NCBI RefSeq assembly: GCF_001005295.1
Contig: NZ_LBMK01000004.1
Coordinates: 454,697 to 506,032, forward strand
Direction: 5' to 3'
Source: Streptomyces yangpuensis
GTDB lineage: Bacteria > Actinomycetota > Actinomycetes > Streptomycetales > Streptomycetaceae
Length of the DNA: 51,336 nt
Positions 1 through 6,687 of this stretch are shown here, piece by piece. Position 1 is the stretch's first letter, and every line of letters starts with the position of its first letter. The notes below the pieces were generated by a model. The model was given only the letters and a program-made list of their open reading frames with translations. It searched no databases and was not told the DNA's origin. The position numbers and the translations under genes were made by a program.

Positions 1-1
1 T

Positions 2-1306
2 GCCGCGACGATGCTGGCCGGTCCGGCGGTGACGGGGCAGCCGCCGGCGCCTCCGGGTCCGCCCGGGGCTCCGGGTGCGGGTGCGCCCCAGCCGCCCGGT
101 CCGCCCGGTCCGCCGGGGGCTCCCGGTGGTGGTGCCCACCATGCCGCGACGATGCTCGCGGGTCCCGGTGTGCCGCAGCCGCCGGGTCCGCCCGGTGCTC
201 CCGGTGCTCCCGGTGGTGGGCTGGATCATGCCGCGACCATGCTCGCCGGGCCCGGCGTGCCGCAGCCGCCCGGTCCCCCCGGGCCGCCGCCGGGAGGGCC
301 CGTGGCGCAGCCACAGGCTCCGACGGGTGCGCCCACGGTCGGCCCCGGCTACCAGGCCGTGCTGCGCTACCGCGCTCCCGACGGCTCCGAGCAGCAGCTG
401 ATCCGCCGCTCGGCGCCCGGTAGCCCGCACCCGGAATGGCAGATCCTCTACGAGCTGCGCGCCATGAACGTGCCGCCGCAGCAGGTGCTGGAGCTGCACA
501 CCGAGCTGGAGTCCTGTGAGCTGCCCGGCGGTTACTGCGCCCGGATGATCCGGGAGACCTGGCCGCAGGTGCGGATCACCAGCGTGGCCCCGTACGGGAA
601 GGACCATGCGGGCCGGCAGCAGGGCATGCGGCACCTGCTCACCCACCAGGGCGAGCTGCACCAGGTCGCCGACGGTCCGGCGCGCCCGGCGCCGGTGCGT
701 GCGCCGCTGCCGCAGGTTCCGCTGCAGCCGGCGATCCCGCTGGAGGCCATCGGGCAGGAGCTGGCGGCGGCGTTCGGTCCGCAGGGCGTGTTCCGGTTCG
801 ACCAGCGGGCGGTGTCCCGTCAGGGTGTGCCGGAGATCGTGGCGCAGACGCTGATGTGGGCCGGTCTGCCGGTCGATTTCGGGCCGTTCTTCTGGGCGCA
901 GGCGGTGCCGGGGCAGCCGGTGCCGACGCTGGCCGAGCTGGCGGCGCAGCGGCAGGTGCAGGCGGCGTCGGACGCCGGCTCGTACCTCGTGATCGGCAGC
1001 GACTTCGGCAAGGCGCTGTGCGTGCAGTACGGCACCGCGCACATCGTCGCGGTGCCGGTCGAGGGTGGTCCGGGCGGTGCTCCGGTACCGCCGCAGTTCG
1101 TGAATTCGAGCCTGCCGCAGTTCGTGCGCTCGATGGCGATGCTGGGTCACATGTGGCGGCTGCGCCAGCATCTGACGCCGGAGCAGGCGGGCCGCTGGAC
1201 CGTCGATTTCCAGGCGAATCTGGCGGGCCTCGACAGTGCGGCGCTGTCGTCGCCGGAGAGCTGGTGGTCGGTGCTGCTGGAGCAGATGTGGGACGGGCTG
1301 TTGTGA
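2..1306 (+). CDS. Deaminase / SUKH-like protein with collagen-like repeats (5' partial)
   Basis: The reading frame is open to the left edge, so the true start lies outside the window. The first ~110 visible residues are Pro/Gly-rich, with GPPGAPG-type triplets and a repeated unit of about 27 residues beginning HAATMLAGP; the window opens inside one copy. A globular region follows with HTE and then two cysteines six residues apart (LESC...GGYC), which resembles the zinc site of nucleic-acid deaminase-like toxin domains. The last ~150 residues (WAGLPVDFGPF, YLVIGSDFGKALCV) resemble the SUKH-4 immunity-protein fold. Streptomyces often fuses these two domain types in proteins of unknown role, possibly linked to polymorphic toxins. 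The domain names are from memory of the family. The Gly-rich linker is seen directly; any toxin or immunity activity is inference. Confidence 0.75.
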   Translation, partial: AATMLAGPAVTGQPPAPPGPPGAPGAGAPQPPGPPGPPGAPGGGAHHAATMLAGPGVPQPPGPPGAPGAPGGGLDHAATMLAGPGVPQPPGPPGPPPGGPVAQPQAPTGAPTVGPGYQAVLRYRAPDGSEQQLIRRSAPGSPHPEWQILYELRAMNVPPQQVLELHTELESCELPGGYCARMIRETWPQVRITSVAPYGKDHAGRQQGMRHLLTHQGELHQVADGPARPAPVRAPLPQVPLQPAIPLEAIGQELAAAFGPQGVFRFDQRAVSRQGVPEIVAQTLMWAGLPVDFGPFFWAQAVPGQPVPTLAELAAQRQVQAASDAGSYLVIGSDFGKALCVQYGTAHIVAVPVEGGPGGAPVPPQFVNSSLPQFVRSMAMLGHMWRLRQHLTPEQAGRWTVDFQANLAGLDSAALSSPESWWSVLLEQMWDGLL

Positions 1307-1471
1307 CGTCCGTCTGACGGCGGGTCGCGTGGCCGCATGGCTGCGCGGTCGCGTGATCCGTCGAGTGGCCGGGTCGGGACCCTTGGAGGGGGTCTCGGCC
1401 CGGCCATTCGGGCTTCAGGGATCAAATGGCGCATCCTTGACGGGAATCCCCGCGAGAGAGGCGCATCCAGG

Positions 1472-2344
1472 ATGAGTGCACCCTTTGCGACCGTGCGCGG
1501 TCGCGGCTACCGCATGGAAGAGGTCGACCGGTATCTCGCCCGGCTGTCCGGGAGCCGTGACGAGGCGTGGGAGCGGGTGGCGCGGCTGACGGTCCTGGCC
1601 AAGCAGATGGAGGCGGAGGCGGCGCGGCTGCGTGAGGTGGTGGCCGGGCTCGCCCCCCAGACGTACGACGAGCTGGGTGAGCGGGCCCGGCGGATCCTGC
1701 TGCTGGCGGAGGAGGAGGCCGAGGCCGTACGGGCGGAGGCGCGGGCGGACGCGTCCGCGACGCTGGAGGCGGCCGGGGCGCGTGCCGAGCGGGTGGCGGA
1801 GCTGGCGCGCGGGGACGCGGAGGCGGTGCGGGAGCAGACCGAGGTCCGGGCGCGGCAGGGGCTGTCGCGGGCCGAGCGGGAGGCGGACGACCTGCGGGCG
1901 GGGGCGCGGCAGGACGCGTCGGCGTGGCGGGCGGACGCGGCGGCGGCGCTGGCGCAGGTGCGGAGGCGGGCGGAGGCGGCGCGGGTGGAGCGGGAACGGG
2001 AGCAGGGGGAGCGCTGGGAGGCGGCCGGGCGGGAGCTGGGGGCGCGGGAGGCGGAGCTGGAGGCGCGGCTCGCGGAGGCGGAGCGGTCCGCGGAGGCCGG
2101 GCTGGCGGAGGCGCGGCGGGGGTACGCGGAGGCGGAGGAGGCGGCCCGGCACGGCCAGGAGGATGCCGAGGCGCGGGCCGCGGAGCTGCTGGCGCAGGCG
2201 GGGGTGGCGCAGGAGCGGGTCTCGCGTGAGACGGAGCGGGTGCTGCGGGAGCATGCGGAGGCGCAGGAGGAGATGCGGGCGCACATGGCGCATGTGCGGG
2301 CGAGTCTGGCGGTGCTGACGGGGCGGGCTCCTGCGGAGGGCTGA
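1472..2344 (+). CDS. DivIVA-like coiled-coil protein
   Basis: This 290-residue protein begins with a short DivIVA-type N-terminus (RGRGYRMEEVDRYLARL). Almost everything after it is Ala/Glu/Arg-rich heptad coiled coil, with no membrane segment and no enzymatic motif. Streptomyces genomes hold several such proteins, often labelled cellulose-binding protein. By family they are thought to act as cytoskeletal or polar scaffold elements. ATG at 1472 was chosen over upstream in-frame starts because the DivIVA-like motif begins right after it. The preceding gene ends 165 bp upstream on the same strand, so it may be transcribed separately. The specific cellular role cannot be read from sequence. Confidence 0.8.
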   Translation: MSAPFATVRGRGYRMEEVDRYLARLSGSRDEAWERVARLTVLAKQMEAEAARLREVVAGLAPQTYDELGERARRILLLAEEEAEAVRAEARADASATLEAAGARAERVAELARGDAEAVREQTEVRARQGLSRAEREADDLRAGARQDASAWRADAAAALAQVRRRAEAARVEREREQGERWEAAGRELGAREAELEARLAEAERSAEAGLAEARRGYAEAEEAARHGQEDAEARAAELLAQAGVAQERVSRETERVLREHAEAQEEMRAHMAHVRASLAVLTGRAPAEG

Positions 2345-2459
2345 GGCGCCTGCCGTGCCCTGCCGCCTGCCGCGCCCTTCCACCGGGCGGGCCGTTGCCC
2401 TGGCCGGGCGGGCCGGGGGCAGGCCGGGGCCGGGGTGGGTGCCGCAGCCCGCGCCGCCG

Positions 2460-2491
2460 CCCCGTTGGTCAGAAGCCCCGTTGGTCAGAAG
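2460..2491. repeat. 16-bp perfect tandem duplication
   Basis: The 16-mer CCCCGTTGGTCAGAAG occurs twice back to back (2460-2475 and 2476-2491). The second copy contains the stop codon of the minus-strand gene that ends at 2485. The first copy is just downstream of that stop and carries a second, non-coding copy of the gene's end. Confidence 0.9.
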
Positions 2492-3042
2492 AGGTCCCGG
2501 AGGGGTGGGTCCAGGAGCTGGTCGAGGCCTGCGACGGTGATGAGGCAGAGGAGGGCCGTCTCGCCCCGGTCGAGGCCGCCGGCCTCCCAGCCGCCGCCGC
2601 GGGTGCGCGAGATCACCGTGTCCGTGCCGGCCGTCCGCCGGACGAAGTGGCGGTGGAGGCGGTGGACCGTGAACGACAGGGTTCGTCCGTCGGCCAGGGT
2701 GAAGTGGATGCCCCGGCGGTGCGCCAGCAGGGATCTGCCCCGGGCGTGCGCTGTGAACGGCACGCCGTCGAGCCGGCCGTGGACGCCTCGGCGCATCCGG
2801 ACCCGCATCCCGTACCAGGGGGTCGCGGCGTCGTCGATCTCCAGGACGGTGTTCTCGCCGAGGCGTAACTGCCAGCGCTCCCATGCCTCGGCCCTGGCGG
2901 TGGCGGTGAGGCGCCGGCCGGGCTCCCGGAAGAGCGTGTACGTGCCCAGGGGCGTGCGGATCTCGGCGTACCGGGCGCGGGTGTGCGCGGGGGCGAGCCA
3001 GGTCCGCCAGGGTGCGCGCCAGGACGGGGCCAGGGAGGACAC
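2485..3042 (-). CDS. Conserved hypothetical protein with a TTA codon
   Basis: A 185-residue basic protein of unrecognised family. It has a beta-rich pattern (RTPLGTYTLFREPGRRL, ENTVLEIDDAATPWYGMRVRM) and no membrane segment until a mildly hydrophobic C-terminus. The GTG start at 3042 sits 2 bp past the stop of the upstream gene (stop at 3045-3047), so the two are surely co-transcribed and probably coupled. Codon 59 (2866-2868, minus strand) is TTA, the rare leucine codon read only by bldA tRNA; the protein there reads WQLRLG. Its partner also has a TTA. The function is unknown, and the tight coupling to a membrane protein suggests an envelope-linked job. The gene's 3' end carries a 16-bp tandem duplication. 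Confidence 0.75.
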   Translation of the reverse strand: MSSLAPSWRAPWRTWLAPAHTRARYAEIRTPLGTYTLFREPGRRLTATARAEAWERWQLRLGENTVLEIDDAATPWYGMRVRMRRGVHGRLDGVPFTAHARGRSLLAHRRGIHFTLADGRTLSFTVHRLHRHFVRRTAGTDTVISRTRGGGWEAGGLDRGETALLCLITVAGLDQLLDPPLRDLF

Positions 3043-3044
3043 CC

Positions 3045-3881
3045 TCAGTGCGCGGTGTGCTGGGCCGGGAGGGCGGGGCCCTCGTAGCGGTACGGGTCGC
3101 TGCGCAGGCCCCGGGACGTCGCCACCACCGTGAAGGGCGGCTTCGCCGACGGCGGCAGGGTGGCCGTAAGGGCGCCGGTCACGGGGTCGGGCCGGGCTTC
3201 GAGCGGGGTGTCGTCGACGGTGAGGCGGGCGTCGGTGAAGCCGCCGCCCTCGACGGTGAGGCGGTCGCCGGAGAGCGACGCACCGGTGATCACCGGGTTG
3301 GCGCGGGTGGCCATCTTGTTGACGAGGTAGGCGCCGGCCGGGGCTCCGGTCAGGGCCCAGATCTCCTCGGGCAGGCGGGGGAGTCCCGCGCCCACGTCGG
3401 CGAGGAAGAAGAGGACGACGTAGAGCATCGTGACCGCGCTGAGCGCGACGTACTGGAGGTCGACGAGGTCGGTGCGTCCGCTGTCGTTCGCGATGAGCTC
3501 CCGCATCGGCCGCCGGCCCGACGCGGTCGGCGGGGCCGCCGGCTTGGCCAGGGTGCCGCGTTCGACGCGCAGGCCGACGACCGCCTTGGCGGCGATCAGC
3601 GCCACGTACGGGCCGCCGAGCAGCGGCAGGTAGACCGTCGTCAGCGGCGACAGCGGGCCGTCGGGGCCCCGGAAGTACGACACGCCGCCCGCGGTGAGAC
3701 CGTGGGCGAGGATGGTGAGCAGGAGCCAGACCAGGATCACCGTCCAGGCCAGGGCGAGTGCGGTCGAGGTGGAGAGCCGGCCGTCGCGGCCGGTGACGAA
3801 GGCCGGGTGGCGGCGCAGCCGCAGGCAGATCGGGCCGGCCAGCGCGGCCAGTAAGAGCAGTGCGCACAGTGCGGATGCCAT
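3045..3881 (-). CDS. Integral membrane protein with C-terminal IPT/TIG-like domain and a TTA codon
   Basis: A 278-residue protein with an N-terminal membrane segment (residues ~1-20), further hydrophobic segments near 40-60, 75-95 and 125-150, and a soluble C-terminal part. That part (ITGASLSGDRLTVEGGGFTD) has the look of an IPT/TIG immunoglobulin-like fold. ATG at 3881 is preceded by a G-rich Shine-Dalgarno (GGGGGGACACC). Codon 10 (3852-3854) is TTA, within CALLLLA, so translation should depend on the bldA tRNA. The downstream gene starts 2 bp after the stop and also has a TTA. The exporter gene lies 77 bp upstream on the same strand. No enzymatic motif is visible; the family is known to me only as Streptomyces membrane proteins of unknown function. 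Confidence 0.8.
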   Translation of the reverse strand: MASALCALLLLAALAGPICLRLRRHPAFVTGRDGRLSTSTALALAWTVILVWLLLTILAHGLTAGGVSYFRGPDGPLSPLTTVYLPLLGGPYVALIAAKAVVGLRVERGTLAKPAAPPTASGRRPMRELIANDSGRTDLVDLQYVALSAVTMLYVVLFFLADVGAGLPRLPEEIWALTGAPAGAYLVNKMATRANPVITGASLSGDRLTVEGGGFTDARLTVDDTPLEARPDPVTGALTATLPPSAKPPFTVVATSRGLRSDPYRYEGPALPAQHTAH

Positions 3882-3957
3882 GGTGTCCCCCCGGATGTCG
3901 GTGCTGCGTACGAGGGTCGCCGACTGCCCTGGTCATGACAAGACGACACGACGGACC

Positions 3958-5571
3958 TCAGTCGTCGCGCAGTTCGGGGAGGACCGGGAACCGGCGCGGG
4001 GCCACCAGGAGCAGGACGAGCAGTGCGGCGACGGCGGCGGCCGTGGCGCCGAGGAAGATGTGCTCCACGGCGGCGGCCACGGCCTCGCGCAGGTGGTCGG
4101 CGGCGGCGCGGGGGAGCAGCTCCGGGTGTTCGAGGGCCTTGGCGACATCGTCGAGGTGGCGCGGCAGTCCCGGTACGGGGGCGTCCGCCAGGCGGGCGGC
4201 GATGGTGGCGTTGGCGACGGCGGCGAGCAGGGCGGCGCCGACGCTCTGGCCGACCTGGCGGCAGAAGAGCACCGAGGCGGTGGTGGTGCCGCGTTCGGCC
4301 CAGCCCACGGTGGACTGGACCCCGACGATCAGCGGGAGCTGGAAGAGGCCGAGGGCGGCGCCGAGCAGCAGCATGATCAGGGCGGGCTGCCAGGGCCGGG
4401 CGGGGTACGGGAGCAGGGTGAAGGAGCACAGGACGGCGGCGGCCAGGGCGATGCCGACGGCCGCGCTGTTGCGGAAGCCGATGCGCCGGTAGACGTGCTG
4501 GCTGAGGGCGGCGGTGACGGGCCAGCTGAGGGTCATCACGGACATCACCAGTCCGGCGCCGACGGGTCCGAGGCCGAGTACGGACTGGGCGTAGGTCGGC
4601 ATGAAGACCATCGGGGCGACCATCAGCAGGCCGAGGGCGCCCATGGCCAGGTTGACGGCGGCGATGGTGCGCCGGCGCCATACCCAGCCGGGCAGGATCG
4701 GCTCCTCGGCCCGCCGTTCCACCCGGACCACGACCGCGGCCAGTACGGCGCTCGCGCCCAGCAGGCCCAGGGAGGGGGCGGACAGCCAGGGCCAGGCGAC
4801 CCCGCCCTGGACGAGGGCGAAGAGGAGGAGGCCGCCGCAGCAGAAGACGCCGAGGGCGCCGGCCCAGTCGACCGGGCCGCGGCGGCCGGGCGAGCGTACG
4901 GGTTCGGTCAGATGGCGGGTGATCATCCACAGGGCGAGGGCGGCCAGCGGCAGGTTGATCAGGAAGATCCACCGCCAGTGCGCGTAGGAGGCGAGGAGCC
5001 CGCCGAGGGCGGGGCCGGCCACGGCCGAGGTGGCCCAGACGCTGGACATGCGGGCCTGGATCCGCGGGCGTTCCGCCAGCGGGTACAGGTCGGCGGCCAG
5101 GGTCTGGACGGTGCCCTGGAGGGCGCCGCCGCCCAGGCCCTGGACGATCCGGAAGGCGATGAGGGCGGCCATGTTCCAGGCGGACGCGCACAGCAGCGAG
5201 CCGAGGAGGAACAGGGCGATGCCGAAGAGCAGGACGGGCTTGCGGCCGAAGGTGTCGGACAGCTTGCCGTAGACCGGCAGGGTGACGGTGACGGCGAGCA
5301 GGTAGCCGGAGAAGAGCCAGGAGAAGACGGAGAAGCCGCCGAGGTCGCCGACGATCTGGGGGACGGCGGTGGCGACGATGGTGCTGTCGAGGGCGACGAG
5401 GGCCATGCCGAGCATCAGCGAGACGACCACGGGGGTCGGGGGGCGTCCGGCCGGCCGGGCGGTGCCGGACGCGGTCGCGTCCTTGGCCGAAACCGCCGCA
5501 CCCGGGGCGGTGCCGGCGGGCCCGGCGGGTATGCCGTCCGGGGCTCCGTCCGTGCTGTCCGCAGCGGGCAC
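3958..5571 (-). CDS. MFS drug exporter, DHA2 (EmrB/QacA) family, 14 TM
   Basis: A proton-driven multidrug exporter of the inner membrane. MFS motif A (GKLSDTFGRKPVLL) follows TM2. The motif C pattern diagnostic of antiporters (AVAGPALGGLL) comes near residue 150, and about 14 hydrophobic segments fill the rest. Two in-frame GTG starts exist, at 5592 and 5571. The second is preferred because a strong Shine-Dalgarno (GGGGAAGGAA) lies inside the longer reading, about 7 nt before it, giving 537 residues. A palindrome GTCCG-N5-CGGAC lies 82 bp upstream, a plausible operator. The gene is divergent from the ABC exporter at 5899. The substrate cannot be told from sequence. Confidence 0.9.
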   Translation of the reverse strand: MPAADSTDGAPDGIPAGPAGTAPGAAVSAKDATASGTARPAGRPPTPVVVSLMLGMALVALDSTIVATAVPQIVGDLGGFSVFSWLFSGYLLAVTVTLPVYGKLSDTFGRKPVLLFGIALFLLGSLLCASAWNMAALIAFRIVQGLGGGALQGTVQTLAADLYPLAERPRIQARMSSVWATSAVAGPALGGLLASYAHWRWIFLINLPLAALALWMITRHLTEPVRSPGRRGPVDWAGALGVFCCGGLLLFALVQGGVAWPWLSAPSLGLLGASAVLAAVVVRVERRAEEPILPGWVWRRRTIAAVNLAMGALGLLMVAPMVFMPTYAQSVLGLGPVGAGLVMSVMTLSWPVTAALSQHVYRRIGFRNSAAVGIALAAAVLCSFTLLPYPARPWQPALIMLLLGAALGLFQLPLIVGVQSTVGWAERGTTTASVLFCRQVGQSVGAALLAAVANATIAARLADAPVPGLPRHLDDVAKALEHPELLPRAAADHLREAVAAAVEHIFLGATAAAVAALLVLLLVAPRRFPVLPELRDD

Positions 5572-5898
5572 CGAGATTCCTTCCCCTTGCACGTAGTTGC
5601 GGGGGACACCATCTCACCGCCGCCCCGCGGGCGGTATCCCTCAGGCCGGGTAGTCCGAAGGGCGGACAACCCCTAGGGGTCCCTCCGCACTACGGGCCAG
5701 GGGTCTTTCCTCCCGGCGGAGGAGGTGGGGGCGTCCGGGGTCTTCTTGACTGGACCGTACGGACCGGGGGCGCGGGTGGGGTTAACCCCCGGGCGGATAC
5801 GGCGACGGGCACCAGCGCGCGGCAGGGCCCACCGCCACAGACTTCATCACGGCGACGCAACGCACGCAGACGCACGCATTCGAAGAAGGAGACAGACC
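5572..5898. promoter_or_regulatory. Divergent promoter region with two palindromes
   Basis: This 327-bp region separates the MFS gene (left) from the ABC exporter (right). It holds GTCCG-AAGGG-CGGAC at 5653-5667 and, directly beside it, the perfect 12-bp palindrome ACCCCTAGGGGT at 5669-5680. A TTGACT at about 5746 could be a -35 for the rightward operon, but no convincing -10 follows. No gene is seen here. Confidence 0.6.
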
Positions 5899-6687
5899 GT
5901 GACAACGGCAATGACCGAAACCAGGCACGGGGGTACTGGAGGGCATGCTGCCGTCGCGGCCCGGGCGCGGAAGGTCGTCAAGGCCTACGGCTCCGGGGAG
6001 ACGCGGGTCGTCGCGCTCGACGACGTGGACGTGGACATCATGCGCGGCCAGTTCACCGCGATCATGGGCCCGTCGGGTTCCGGCAAGTCCACGCTGATGC
6101 ACTGCCTCGCCGGCCTCGACACGGTGACCAGCGGGCAGATCCACCTGGACGACACCGAGATCACCGGGCTGAAGGACAAAAAGCTCACGCGGCTGCGCCG
6201 CGACCGGATCGGCTTCATCTTCCAGGCCTTCAACCTGCTGCCCACGCTGAACGCCCTGGAGAACATCACGCTCCCCATGGACATCGCGGGCCGCAAGCCC
6301 GACGCGCAGTGGCTGAACCGGGTGGTGGAGACCGTCGGCCTGGCCGGCCGCCTCAAGCACCGCCCGACCGAGCTGTCCGGCGGCCAGCAGCAGCGCGTGG
6401 CCGTCGCCCGTGCCCTCGCCGCCCGCCCCGAGATCATCTTCGGTGACGAGCCGACCGGAAACCTGGACTCCCGCGCGGGTGCCGAAGTCCTCGGCTTCCT
6501 GCGCCGTTCGGTGGACGAGCTCGGCCAGACCATCGTCATGGTCACCCACGACCCCGTCGCCGCCTCCTACGCCGACCGCGTCATCTTCCTGGCCGACGGC
6601 CGGATCGTCGACGAGATGCACGCGCCCACCGCCGACCAGGTCCTGGACCGGATGAAGGACTTCGACGCGCGCGGGCGGACCTCATGA
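5899..6687 (+). CDS. ABC transporter ATP-binding protein, MacB/LolD type
   Basis: This 262-residue ATPase pairs with the FtsX-type permease that overlaps it. Visible motifs are Walker A GPSGSGKST (about 57-65), a Q-loop in FIFQAFNLLPTL, the signature LSGGQQQR, Walker B IIFGDEPTGN and the switch His in VMVTHDP. The GTG start at 5899 has a clear Shine-Dalgarno (GAAGGAG) about 7 nt upstream; a second start at 5911 is less well placed. It is nearly identical in layout to the ATPase at 36080-36853. This family powers mechanotransmission-type export rather than classical transmembrane transport; its substrate is unknown. Confidence 0.93.
   Translation: MTTAMTETRHGGTGGHAAVAARARKVVKAYGSGETRVVALDDVDVDIMRGQFTAIMGPSGSGKSTLMHCLAGLDTVTSGQIHLDDTEITGLKDKKLTRLRRDRIGFIFQAFNLLPTLNALENITLPMDIAGRKPDAQWLNRVVETVGLAGRLKHRPTELSGGQQQRVAVARALAARPEIIFGDEPTGNLDSRAGAEVLGFLRRSVDELGQTIVMVTHDPVAASYADRVIFLADGRIVDEMHAPTADQVLDRMKDFDARGRTS

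Noticed and set aside
531..540. TTA in gene 2-1306, and others at 24206, 37598 and 19105
   Set aside because: Each is out of frame (reads as xxT TAC Tyr codons), so they are not bldA-dependent codons.
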